64,000 bases of DNA, taken from Stieleria neptunia. GTDB lineage: Bacteria > Planctomycetota > Planctomycetia > Pirellulales > Pirellulaceae. Shown one piece after another: positions 34,719 through 43,689 of the stretch (positions are counted from its first letter, which is position 1; each line of letters starts with the position of its first letter). The stretch lies in assembly GCF_007754155.1 (NCBI RefSeq), contig NZ_CP037423.1:8490938-8554937 (forward strand), given 5' to 3'. The notes below the pieces were generated by a model. It worked only from the letters and a program-made list of their open reading frames with translations. It searched no databases and was not told the origin of the DNA. The position numbers were made by a program, and so were the translations under genes.

Positions 34719-36269
34719 TCAGGCGTCGACATTCATCAGTTCACAAGCTTCCTGATAGCCCGGTGCGGGTGTCCCGTATTCGCTGGCTGAGACCCTGGCC
34801 AACCCCACCAAGTGACGCCACCGCATCGACGGTCGCGTCTTCGCAAACTCTTCGGTCACCGTGCGATAATACTTTTCCGCATGCAACGCTCCGTCTTGGC
34901 TGGTTGCGAAGGAGAGCAGCACATCGAACATCGGCCGCGGGGAACCGCCAAGTTCTCCGTACCGTTGTGTGGCAGCGGCCGCGAGTGCCTGATCACGGTC
35001 GCGGACCGCAGCCTCGGCCGTTTTTAAAAGCTCTGACGGATCATTGATCGCTTCCACCGCGTCGTTCTCAAGCGGCCATCGATCGGGCCGAACATGCGGG
35101 CTCTGACCGGCGGTGTGGTAGGCACCGACGATCACACTGGCGACCGTATTGCGACGATTGCTGACCGCGGCAATGTTGCGCCATGCGTTGGCGGCATCCG
35201 ACGCGTGGACTCCGACCGATGCGCCGTGCACCGAGCCCTTGACTTTGTCGCCGTCTTGATCGTTGGACCGCCCCGGGTCGTGCAGCAACAGCAAGTTGGC
35301 GGCGATCGACATCGCTTCACCAATCTGGTCCGGCGCGTATCCGTCGGCCAGCGCTTGGGCGGCGGCATCGGCAGCCTGACGACGATCGCTTCGGAACAAC
35401 GTCCACGCCATTTCGTCGATCCACTGGTCGTCTCCTTGACGCGCTCCGATCGCTTTGCCAGGCAGCTTGTACTGGTCGAGTAACTTCGGCAGCAATGTCC
35501 ACAGTTCAGGATCGGGTCGCCCTTTTTCGAGACGATTCTTTGAGTCCTGCAAACAGAATCGCACCGACTGTCGCAGTAGTGTGCCGGCATGTTGCTGGCC
35601 AAGCAGATCAATTGCAAGCCACGCCCGCCACGCCAACACCACGCGGTGAACGTTTGCGTCGTCTTGGACAGGGAACTGGACCTTGTTGAAGATTTGTTTG
35701 GCAGGCTGATCCGAGATCGATGCCATGATCCGCTCCGCGTTCACTACGTCCGCCTGCCGCGTCGCCGCTTGCAATGCCTTTGCCGAAACGCGTGCCCCTT
35801 CGTGCTTGACTGCATCGAGACGCTTGAGCACTTCGCGGCTTGATCCTCCGAATTGTTGAATCCGATCCGTATTGCGATACAGAACTTTCAAAATCGGCAG
35901 TGCACGTCGTTCCGAAGCCAACTCCGCCGACATTTCAAGCGCCGGTGAGAGCGCCATGAAGGTATGAAAACCGACGTAGTCGTGACCGCCAAACGTGCGC
36001 GCATTGGCCAGTGATCCCGCCGCAATCAACGTCGGCAAATCCGTTCCCCCGTTGATCCGATCAAGGAGCACGCGTTGCAATCGATTCAGCGGCGTCTCCT
36101 GCATCAGTGCGACCAACGGCTCCATGTCGCCGAAGGTCAGACGGTCATCGCGGTCCTCCGCATAGGCCGACGAGATCCCCAAGTCCCCGGCGAGCGACGC
36201 TCCCAGGCTGCCCACCAACATCCCGCTTCCAACCTTGGCCAAAAACCGACGGCGATCGTTGCACTGCAT
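34719..36269 (-). CDS. Tat-exported protein of unknown function
   Basis: 516 aa. The N-terminus NDRRRFLAKVGSGMLVG is a twin-arginine signal, followed by a cleavage site near SSAYAED. The mature protein is helical, has no metal-binding or nucleophile motif I recognise, and contains LLLLHDPGRSNDQDGDKVKG, HGASVGVHASDAANAWRNIA and VGAYHTAGQSPHVRPDRW, suggesting a large helical fold. GGAG lies 7 bases before ATG. Tat export hints at folding or a cofactor in the cytoplasm before secretion. Confidence 0.72.
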   Translation of the reverse strand: MQCNDRRRFLAKVGSGMLVGSLGASLAGDLGISSAYAEDRDDRLTFGDMEPLVALMQETPLNRLQRVLLDRINGGTDLPTLIAAGSLANARTFGGHDYVGFHTFMALSPALEMSAELASERRALPILKVLYRNTDRIQQFGGSSREVLKRLDAVKHEGARVSAKALQAATRQADVVNAERIMASISDQPAKQIFNKVQFPVQDDANVHRVVLAWRAWLAIDLLGQQHAGTLLRQSVRFCLQDSKNRLEKGRPDPELWTLLPKLLDQYKLPGKAIGARQGDDQWIDEMAWTLFRSDRRQAADAAAQALADGYAPDQIGEAMSIAANLLLLHDPGRSNDQDGDKVKGSVHGASVGVHASDAANAWRNIAAVSNRRNTVASVIVGAYHTAGQSPHVRPDRWPLENDAVEAINDPSELLKTAEAAVRDRDQALAAAATQRYGELGGSPRPMFDVLLSFATSQDGALHAEKYYRTVTEEFAKTRPSMRWRHLVGLARVSASEYGTPAPGYQEACELMNVDA

Positions 36270-36467
36270 CGTTCTTCTCCGGAATGAGTTCGAAACCCGT
36301 CTCGCAACAGCAGTTTTCGCAGCCAGAGAAAGCCGCGACTCGCTTTCAATCTAACGCACGGCGATACCGAATGCGAATTCCGCATGCGCGGCGACAACGG
36401 CACGAAACGACAACCGATCGCAGACGTCGCCAAGTCGATCCGCGCCCCCTCGTATTCCCGCGTCCGC

Positions 36468-37349
36468 TCACCTGCCGGCGGTTTCACGTTCAAAGGGACC
36501 GAGACTGGTGTACGTTTCTCGCCTGTTCCGGACCTTGTTCCACGGCCAAATCTCAGTCCGCCAGACTTCCTGGTCTCGATAGGTCGCAACAAACTTCACG
36601 CTGTTCATTCGCACGAGAGCAAACTGCCACTGCAGTTTTGCTTTGGCCTCGATCGCCTCGACCATCAAAAACACTTCCGGATCGGTGCCTTGGACGAACA
36701 CAAACAGCATGCCGTCACGAACGTTGGAACTCGCATCGCTGTAACGGAACAGGGGCTGGGCGAGTAGTCGCAAACGTCGCGACACGCCCGCCCGATCGGT
36801 CTTTTCAATTTGCACGGCGCGGGAAATCGCCCGAGCTTGCCGCAAACGCACCGCCGCTGATTCCGCCGGCGGGGTTGAATCGGGTACCGGTTGCCAGCGA
36901 ATGCCCGCGCCCGGCGACTTCCAAACAAGGGTCCCGTCGCGCGCACCCGTGAGCGGCTCGCTCGCAAGTGAATGAAACTCGTGAGAACCGTGCGTCATCG
37001 GCGAGTACCACTGAAAAATCGACCCGATCACCTGCGGACGCCCTTGATCGGTCCACAGAAACACATTGCCGTAGACCTCTCCGGCAATCGGATTCGACCA
37101 TTTCAAAATTGACTCGTCATGCAATCGCAAGCTCCGCGGCGGCGTCCCGGCGACCTGAAAGTCGTACTGGCGAGCCGCGTCCGTGGTGATCTGCAGCGCA
37201 TCGGCAACGCGATCCTCGGTCCCCGATGCATCGCTGTTCGGATTTTCCGCTTTCACAGGACCAGTCGTGCAAACCGCCAAGACCAAGACCCACAGCCCAG
37301 TCCCCACACCTCCGGCCGACACGAACCACGGCGATAGTGTTTGATGCAT
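36468..37349 (-). CDS. Secreted hypothetical protein
   Basis: 293 aa. The frame opens at a TTG (37385), but ATG 37349 has GGAG 7 bases upstream and precedes the hydrophobic SPWFVSAGGVGTGLWVLVLA signal. The mature part is beta-rich, with LRLHDESILKWSNPIAGEVY, GNVFLWTDQGRPQVIGSIFQ and YSPMTHGSHEFHSLASEPLT, patterns shared by planctomycete exported proteins of unknown role. No catalytic residues identified. Confidence 0.65.
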   Translation of the reverse strand: MHQTLSPWFVSAGGVGTGLWVLVLAVCTTGPVKAENPNSDASGTEDRVADALQITTDAARQYDFQVAGTPPRSLRLHDESILKWSNPIAGEVYGNVFLWTDQGRPQVIGSIFQWYSPMTHGSHEFHSLASEPLTGARDGTLVWKSPGAGIRWQPVPDSTPPAESAAVRLRQARAISRAVQIEKTDRAGVSRRLRLLAQPLFRYSDASSNVRDGMLFVFVQGTDPEVFLMVEAIEAKAKLQWQFALVRMNSVKFVATYRDQEVWRTEIWPWNKVRNRRETYTSLGPFERETAGR

Positions 37350-37526
37350 GCGTAACTCCGGCTGGATAGAAAAATTCTGATTCAAGAGTCAGACGGCTCG
37401 AAACTCAACCTACCCGCTCCACGACCGACGATCAAGACACTTCGTCTACAACGTGCGAGATGACAAGCTTGCAACCTGCCGGGTGCACTCGGCTCGCGTC
37501 CATCGACCGATCCAATCAACCTAGCG

Positions 37527-37587
37527 AGTGGGATAGGCTTCCAGGCTCGTCATTCCAGCGTCGACAGGCTGGAAGCCTATCCCACTT
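37527..37587. repeat. 61-bp hairpin repeat, copy 3 of 3
   Basis: Arms start AGTGGGATAGGCTTCCAGGC and end GCTGGAAGCCTATCCCACTT. It lies 16 bp before the stop of the next minus-strand gene. Confidence 0.9.
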
Positions 37588-37602
37588 CGTTTCCGTGCGT
37601 TG

Positions 37603-38748
37603 CTAAAAGCGATAGGGCACGAGCGTTGCGCTGTCGATCCCGCGTTTGGTCCCGTTACCGGTGAAGGCCCCATTTTTGTAAACGGCCAGGATCTTCAGTT
37701 GTCCCTTGCGACCCGGATTGGGAATCGAGAGTGAGAAACGCGATTGCGAGTCGACTTGGGCGACAAAGCCCTTGACCCAGTAGCCGCCAATTTTGTCATC
37801 ACGATCATCGATCACCACGACACGGTGAACCGGGAAATCGATTTCCAGTTTCCCGCGAACGATGATCGCGTGGGACTTACGATCGTAGTCCGCCGTCACT
37901 TGCCGGAAACTCGTCGTGGGCAGCTTGTTTCGTGCCGTCGGGTCCCCGGTAAAGACTGGATGGGCGGAAAGAATTGCGGCGCTGGCTTCGGACAGATACG
38001 CCTTCGTCCTGTCGGGCATCTTGTGAAATCGATAAATCCGATTGACCGGTCCCATCAACGTATTCCCCTTGCCCAGTTCCACTTTTGGTCCGATGTGCGG
38101 CAAGCCCAGTCCATGACCGAACTCGTGGATACACCCCTTCAGCGTCAGCTTGTCGTTGAGCGGCGTGACCATTTGGCTGCGCGGTGAAATTTTCCCCGGC
38201 AGGTTGGTGTAGTTCAGCACGGCCCAGCCGCCGTCTTTGGAGTTCCCCGAACCGCGATAGCTGTCATGCCTGACGGGCGGATCACCAACGTAGACAAAGA
38301 TCCAATACAGGTTGCCGGCAATCTTGATGCCATGATCACGTTTCAGCTTGTCGTGCACCTGCCGGCTGATCCACTGCTTCTTGTAGGCGCCACCGGCGGC
38401 CGGCAGATCGCCTTTGACGTGAATCACCGAGAGGTTGCCGTCGTCACCGCGATGAAAGATTTCCTTCCGAGCCGGCGAATACCCCCAATCGGTCAGCCCG
38501 TCATGAAAAAACTGTTCGGCGTATAAACCGAATTGATTCAGCCGATCCAAATAGCCTGCCCGCGGTGGCGGCTGAACATCGCTCGGCGTAAACAGAACGA
38601 TCTGTGCTTGGGGAATCGAGGGTCCCTGGGCGACGACGTCGGCGGCACCGAGTGTCGAGACGCACCAGAGCAGAAGACACGCGGCAGTATTCCAGAAATC
38701 TCGCAGCCTGAAACACAGTAACGCCTGGGATGGGGTACCAGTTGCCAT
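37603..38748 (-). CDS. Secreted metzincin-like zinc metalloprotease
   Basis: 381 aa from ATG 38748, with signal peptide (TAACLLLWCVSTLGAADVVA). The zinc site CIHEFGHGLGLPHIGP, at about residues 206-221, fits the HExxHxxGxxH consensus of metzincins, and NTLMGPVNR, about 20 residues later, fits the Met-turn. The C-terminal ~110 residues are beta-rich (IVVIDDRDD, FSLSIPNPGRKGQLKILAVY), like an added binding domain. The substrate is unknown; a role in degrading protein or matrix outside the cell is likely. Confidence 0.82.
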   Translation of the reverse strand: MATGTPSQALLCFRLRDFWNTAACLLLWCVSTLGAADVVAQGPSIPQAQIVLFTPSDVQPPPRAGYLDRLNQFGLYAEQFFHDGLTDWGYSPARKEIFHRGDDGNLSVIHVKGDLPAAGGAYKKQWISRQVHDKLKRDHGIKIAGNLYWIFVYVGDPPVRHDSYRGSGNSKDGGWAVLNYTNLPGKISPRSQMVTPLNDKLTLKGCIHEFGHGLGLPHIGPKVELGKGNTLMGPVNRIYRFHKMPDRTKAYLSEASAAILSAHPVFTGDPTARNKLPTTSFRQVTADYDRKSHAIIVRGKLEIDFPVHRVVVIDDRDDKIGGYWVKGFVAQVDSQSRFSLSIPNPGRKGQLKILAVYKNGAFTGNGTKRGIDSATLVPYRF

Positions 38749-38842
38749 AACGGACAGCAAATCGAAGGAAATCGGACTCAAAGCAAGAACCGATTTTAGC
38801 AGACCCTTCTCAGCCGCGCCGGCAACTCGATCGGGATCGACA

Positions 38843-39268
38843 TCAGCGTGGGAGACGCGATGGATAAAACGAGGCTTTCACGTCGGCGTCCAGATTGCAG
38901 AGCACCAGTCGGCTGCCCTTGGCTTTCAGCCGTTGATAAAACGTTTCCAGGGCTTCGATCGACCCGGGAGTGAATTGGCTGATCCCTTCAAAATCAACGA
39001 TCACGCGGCTGTCGTTCTGCAGCCATTTGGCAAGCCGCGTCAGGTCGCCGCGCAATTGGCTCTCCGATTCTTCTTCGCCGCCCAAAACGTCGGGATCGAA
39101 ACGGACATGGAGAATCTGCTCCAGCACCGTGATGTTCAGGCTCTCCAGATGGTCTCCATCCAGATTTCCCAGGGGACGCACCGGTTCACGCGGCTTAAGC
39201 GCCAGGGCGGCGGCGGCCTCGTCGTGGAACTCAAACATTTCAAACGTTCGGTGGCGGTATTTTGCCAT
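38843..39268 (-). CDS. STAS-domain protein (anti-sigma factor antagonist-like)
   Basis: 141 aa, cytoplasmic. VIVDFEGISQFTPGSIEALETF fits the core of STAS domains, where a phosphorylatable Ser or Thr would precede an alpha helix (here TPGS). VLCNLDADVKASF forms the next strand and helix. The N-terminal part is unlike typical SpoIIAA. Such proteins relay partner-switching signals to sigma factors or sensory complexes; no partner kinase lies nearby. The ATG at 39268 is chosen over an upstream TTG. Confidence 0.68.
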   Translation of the reverse strand: MAKYRHRTFEMFEFHDEAAAALALKPREPVRPLGNLDGDHLESLNITVLEQILHVRFDPDVLGGEEESESQLRGDLTRLAKWLQNDSRVIVDFEGISQFTPGSIEALETFYQRLKAKGSRLVLCNLDADVKASFYPSRLPR

Positions 39269-39573
39269 GACCAAGATTCTCGTTCGGGTAGATCCGCCGG
39301 CTCACGAGCCATGACGGAAAAGTCGCGGGCGATCGATCGGAGACGCCCGTCAAACGTCGCGATGGAGGCGTCGATGGACGACGGGCTCGGCGATCGTTCG
39401 TTGTCGCGACGGTGCACCAAGGCGGCACCGGGGCTGACAAAAGAAATCCGCCGATGCACACCGTTGTGATCAGGCGGTCGGCACACGTGGTGGGCGGCGG
39501 CTTTCGCCAGCGGCGCCCAAAACGTGAATGCCACGCGACGTTCAAATCGCGTTCAATTTTCCTACAGCGGTCG
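39269..39573. other. Intergenic region, no feature supported
   Basis: Between the STAS gene and the RRM gene, both on the minus strand. The frames that cross it are Arg/Pro-rich and lack codon-like or domain features. Confidence 0.6.
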
Positions 39574-39849
39574 TTACCAACGTCCGCCACCGCCATTGCT
39601 ACGCTCTTCGCGCGGTTTGGCTTCGTTGACCGTCACGTCGCGGCCGCAGATCGATTTTTGGTCGATTCCGCTGATCGCTTCCAGGCCGGCTTCACGGTCT
39701 CTCATTTCGACAAACCCGAATCCGCGTGAACGACCGGTGTCGCGGTCTTTGATCACGTTGACCGACTTCACGTCGCCGTACTCGCCGAAGGCGGTTTCGA
39801 CGTCATTTTCGGTCGCGTCAAAGCTTAGATTTCCAACATAAATGTTCAT
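39574..39849 (-). CDS. RRM-type RNA-binding protein
   Basis: 91 aa. One RRM: RNP2 IYVGNL (residues 3-8), RNP1 RGFGFVEM (42-49), and the typical closing CGRDVTVNEAKPR, then a short Gly-rich tail (NGGGGRW). This is the compact layout of bacterial RRM proteins that bind single-stranded RNA and are often cold-induced. AAGGAG lies 8 bases upstream of ATG. The 5' leader holds a short hairpin (see 39873-39888). Confidence 0.93.
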   Translation of the reverse strand: MNIYVGNLSFDATENDVETAFGEYGDVKSVNVIKDRDTGRSRGFGFVEMRDREAGLEAISGIDQKSICGRDVTVNEAKPREERSNGGGGRW

Positions 39850-40353
39850 AATTGAACTCCTTTTTGAGGTGATTCCGTGTTCACGGAAACAAAACAGGAG
39901 TCAAAAGAGAGGCCCACGATCGATGGATCGGGGACGCAAGGTGGTGCGAGGCACCAAATATTTCCAGCCGCGAGCGCCAGAAGAATCGAAAGGATCAATC
40001 ACAGAGAACTTTAAAAAGCTCGGCCCGGAACGAAAATCCAACTCATCCGTAACAACAACTATCCGAAACTACTTTTCCAAAGCTCTCTCAATCTTCCTGG
40101 GTCGCGGAGGGAAGTCAGTGCAAACCGCACTTCGCGCTTCGCCATAAATCACGACACGATTCACTATAACACTTATCGACTGTGTGCGGCCAATAATCCA
40201 GCGGCAATGTCCAAATCGATTCAGCACGTCGACGTAACAGCTGCCTGATGCACGGTTTGGAGCATCAAAGATCGGCTATAATTTTCAGCGGACTGAGGGT
40301 GCATGCATTGGAAACTTGAAGTGACCTGTTGGATTCCGGCTGCCGAGACAACG
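39850..40353. other. Intergenic region between divergent genes
   Basis: It contains the promoter and leader of the RRM gene on the left and that of the HExxH protein gene on the right. A hairpin TTCCGTG-TT-CACGGAA (39873-39888) lies about 24 bp upstream of the RRM start. No other gene or repeat is supported; the 101-codon plus-strand frame starting at 39842 overlaps the RRM start and is not credible. Confidence 0.6.
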
Positions 40354-41820
40354 ATGATGCGACGCTGTTTTCTTGTGATCCTGATTGCATTGCTGACGTT
40401 TCAGTCGACGATCGCGAGCGAACCAACGCTCGATACTCTGCTGCAAACGTTCCACGAGTACTCCGGCGCGACCCTCGTCTTTCACCGCGACGAACTCCCT
40501 CCCGGACGCTACCACGACGTGCTCAAACCGCTCGACGAGTCCGGGAAGGCACTCGCCGCGGCGATTTGTCTGCAGGAAGCAAAGATGTATCCGCCGAGGT
40601 ATCTGGAAGAAGTCGGTCTCAAGACCGTCGGGGTCTTTGCCGCCTGTGCGTCGAAGAGAACGTCGGACCGAAATCGACCCTATGACAAACAGCTTGGGGG
40701 CTACCGATACTTTGGCGTCTACAACGGCACCGACGCGATCGCCGCGGCGCTGTACAGCGAGGGACAGTTGGCGCTGACGTTTCATCACGAGATCTTCCAT
40801 CATGTCGATGCGACCGTCGACGGCGAAACGGCGTCGTGGCAATTGTCTAGCGACGACGCGTTCTACCGGGCCGCGATCTCCGGCAGCCGGCCGTATGTTG
40901 CGCCGCCGATCGCCGGCGACGACTTGGTGGCACTGCGTCAGCGATGCTTTGGGCTGACGCTGAAAGACGCGGTCAGCGAGTATGCCGCCAAAAACCCCCG
41001 TGAAGATCAGGCCGAAACGGCGCGTCATCTGATGAGCATGCTTCCCAACGCGCTGGTGCAACTGACCGATCAACCCGAACTCGCCGGCAGCCAACGAATC
41101 ATGCATGTGTTGCGGGAATACGAACAGTCGGTGCCCGATGGCCCCGGCATCGATTGGTTTGTCGACGTCGCGCTCCAGCGTGCCCATCACGATCTGTCTC
41201 GATTGACGACTGATCAGCTAGTGGTCCACTTGAAGGACTATGCCGACGGTGGCGAGAGCGGATACGACGGTGTCGCCGATGATCCGCGCGGTGCAAGAAT
41301 CGCACTCCAAGCCATTGTGCGAGTGTCCCCCGATTCGGTGACCGCACAACAGGCGTCGGATTTCGTTCGACTTGCAACAGAGATCACCGGTGCCTTGCTG
41401 AAACAGCGGATTCGCCCTGATCGGTCTGACCAACGGTTCGACATTTGGGGACGCGAGGAAGCCGACGGCGTCAACTACACGTTGCGCCGTGACATCGTTC
41501 GGTTTGGAAAGGACGCGAAACGATTGAAATGGATTGCGCGAATCCATCAACAAGGCTCTGACGTCTCGAATAGTCAACTGACGCGAGCCCAATTGAAAAA
41601 CCTTCGATTACTGGCTCGCTACTACATGTTCATCAGGTCCGGCTGGTCGGTCACCGACGGGACTCAGGATGTTTTTGAATCAACGCGGCAGACGTTTTTG
41701 AATTCGTTGGTTGATGACAATGATTCCGTTTACACGCAATTGAAAACGAGAGCGTATCCCGAGCTTGCCACCCAGATTTCGCCTGAGGGTCATTTCCTTA
41801 GCGCCGTCGATTCGATGTAA
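40354..41820 (+). CDS. Secreted HExxH protein, gluzincin-like
   Basis: 488 aa with signal peptide (MRRCFLVILIALLTFQSTIA). Zinc motif LTFHHEIFHHVDA gives H145-E146-x-x-H149, and EDQAET near residues 217-222 may supply the downstream Glu. FGVYNGTDAI and YEQSVPDGPGIDWF are not motifs I know. The family cannot be named; M48/M1-like gluzincins share this ligand arrangement. The open frame begins at 40303, but ATG 40354 leads the signal. Confidence 0.68.
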   Translation: MMRRCFLVILIALLTFQSTIASEPTLDTLLQTFHEYSGATLVFHRDELPPGRYHDVLKPLDESGKALAAAICLQEAKMYPPRYLEEVGLKTVGVFAACASKRTSDRNRPYDKQLGGYRYFGVYNGTDAIAAALYSEGQLALTFHHEIFHHVDATVDGETASWQLSSDDAFYRAAISGSRPYVAPPIAGDDLVALRQRCFGLTLKDAVSEYAAKNPREDQAETARHLMSMLPNALVQLTDQPELAGSQRIMHVLREYEQSVPDGPGIDWFVDVALQRAHHDLSRLTTDQLVVHLKDYADGGESGYDGVADDPRGARIALQAIVRVSPDSVTAQQASDFVRLATEITGALLKQRIRPDRSDQRFDIWGREEADGVNYTLRRDIVRFGKDAKRLKWIARIHQQGSDVSNSQLTRAQLKNLRLLARYYMFIRSGWSVTDGTQDVFESTRQTFLNSLVDDNDSVYTQLKTRAYPELATQISPEGHFLSAVDSM

Positions 41821-41887
41821 CCGGATCCGATGATGTCGGCTTGGAACGGGCCCGATGCGTACCCCCGTTGATTGAGTGGGCCGCGGG

Positions 41888-41953
41888 CGCGTAAGCGGCC
41901 GGGCACTTCGGCGCCCGCCCGAGGCCTTACGGCCAGCGGCTCACCGTTGACTC
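41888..41953. repeat. 66-bp dispersed repeat, copy B (inverted relative to copy A)
   Basis: CGCGTAAGCGGCCGGGCACT through CCGTTGACTC is the reverse complement of 10790-10854 with few changes. It lies between the convergent ends of the HExxH gene and the mscS gene. Confidence 0.85.
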
Positions 41954-41989
41954 AACCGTTTCTGATTGCACCATCCGGCCGATCAGCTC

Positions 41990-43390
41990 TCACGACTTCT
42001 CCGCCGGCGCACCGACTTGATGCACGTAGATATCGCGTTGGGGGAACGGGATCGAGATGCCGGCTTCGTCAAAGCGTTGTTTGACCGCTCGCGTGACGTC
42101 GGTTTTGACCTGCCACCAATCGCTCGTCTTGGCCCAGGGTCGGCAGACGATGTTGACCGACGAATCCGCCAACGCGTGAGTCACGACGACCGGCGCGGGA
42201 TCCTCTAAGACCAACTCGTGCGACTTGACGACCTCCAGAATGATCTGTTCGGCTTGCTCGAAATCATCGCCGTAGCCGATTCCAAACTCCATGTCGACGC
42301 GTCGGTTCTCGTTGGCCGTGATGTTGGTGATGACGTTGTTCCAGATCGAGTTATTGGGCACATGGATCGTTTGATTGTCGAACGTCCGAAACGTCGTGGA
42401 AATCAGATTCATCTTGTCGACGGTCCCCGTGATACCGCCGGCGGTGACCACGTTGCCGATATCGAAGGGTCGATTGACCAGGATCATCAATCCACTGGCA
42501 AAGTTACTGAGTGTCCCTTGCAAGGCCAGACCGATGACCAAACCGGTCGCCCCGATCGCCGCCACGATCGGCGTGATGTCGATCTCCAAGGCCGTCAGCG
42601 CGACGGCGAAACCGACCACAAACACCACGTTCTTGATCGAATTGGAAATCATCCGTTCGGCCAGCTGAGAGAGTCTGACTTTCCGATCGAGCAACCAGTT
42701 GACGATTTTGGCGATGATCCGCGCGATGATGGACGTGATCACCAAGATGGCAACAAACTTGGCCAGATTCCAAGCCCAACGCTGACCTCCCTCCCGTGAC
42801 ATCAACCAGCCCACAAATCCGGACCACGCGGTTTGCACATCGGACGTATCCAGTTCGATTCCCGAGACCGCGGCGATGTAAATGCGATACTCCTCGGCCT
42901 CGCCCCCCTTGCGTTCAAGAGAATTCAAGACGACTTCCAAGCGGTCGCTCAAAGCCGTCCGCTCCTCCTGAAGCACATTGACATCTTCCAACAAGCCCTG
43001 CTTGGCCTCCACCATCTCCACCTCGCTGGTGCCGGCCGCTACGGCAGCAACGTCAACCGCACCGGCTTCGGCCGCTTCGTCGGCAGCCTCTTCCGCAGCC
43101 GTGGTTTCCAAGTCGCTGATCACCTGTTTGACCCCCAAACGAGCCCTGGCGATTTGCCCTCCCTTGGCACGCAGCAGAGCAAACCACGCGTCCGCTTCAC
43201 GCTCAAGTTCCGACTTGGTCATCGGTTTGACCATGATCTCCAATTGATCGATCGGGATTTGCGGATCGCCGATGCGGACCGCCGGCGTGGAAGAATCGCC
43301 GCCCGATTGGTTGCTGGACTGGGCCTGCAGCGGCACCGGCCACCAAGTGAGACACACGGCACTGAACAAAATTAACCTGAAAAAATGCAT
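41990..43390 (-). CDS. MscS-family mechanosensitive channel
   Basis: 466 aa. Signal peptide (LILFSAVCLTWWPVPLQA) and a long soluble helical region (AEEAADEAAEAGAVDVAAVA, coiled-coil-like LLEDVNVLQEERTAL) precede the TM core: FVAILVITSIIARIIAKIV, KNVVFVVGFAVALTALEI and the pore helix with PIVAAIGATGLVIGLALQGT. The beta-domain contains VNRPFDIGNVVTAGGITGTV and HVPNNSIWNNVITNITANE. The frame extends to 43633, but ATG 43390 fits the signal. It releases osmolytes on hypo-osmotic shock, as in the family; the large soluble N-terminal part is unusual for small MscS. Confidence 0.9.
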   Translation of the reverse strand: MHFFRLILFSAVCLTWWPVPLQAQSSNQSGGDSSTPAVRIGDPQIPIDQLEIMVKPMTKSELEREADAWFALLRAKGGQIARARLGVKQVISDLETTAAEEAADEAAEAGAVDVAAVAAGTSEVEMVEAKQGLLEDVNVLQEERTALSDRLEVVLNSLERKGGEAEEYRIYIAAVSGIELDTSDVQTAWSGFVGWLMSREGGQRWAWNLAKFVAILVITSIIARIIAKIVNWLLDRKVRLSQLAERMISNSIKNVVFVVGFAVALTALEIDITPIVAAIGATGLVIGLALQGTLSNFASGLMILVNRPFDIGNVVTAGGITGTVDKMNLISTTFRTFDNQTIHVPNNSIWNNVITNITANENRRVDMEFGIGYGDDFEQAEQIILEVVKSHELVLEDPAPVVVTHALADSSVNIVCRPWAKTSDWWQVKTDVTRAVKQRFDEAGISIPFPQRDIYVHQVGAPAEKS

Positions 43391-43689
43391 CTGAGGGTTC
43401 GCTTGTCGTGTCAAAAGGGATCCATTTCGGAACGCTGCTGCCCTCATTCTTAGGGTTTCGCGCTGATTGCCAAGTCGATGCGTAGTAAGATGCCGCAGAT
43501 CGGTGGTGGGAAGACGAGACAGGCAAGAGAATGGCGCCCGTCCCACTGTCTCCGATTCCCTCCCCCCAACCCTCCTTCCTCCCTTCGTTCTCCGCCCCAG
43601 CCCTGTGTGAATGCCGGGGCAACGGACGCACACCCAGAGCCAGCGTCATGACCATGGCGTGCCCACCACTCACCCCACCTGGAATTCGC
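43391..43689. other. Intergenic region between divergent genes
   Basis: Contains the start regions of mscS and the PQQ-propeller gene. No repeats or small gene are supported here. Confidence 0.6.

Noticed and set aside
39842..40147. 101-codon plus-strand frame
   Set aside because: Starts inside the RRM gene on the other strand; no RBS or domain.
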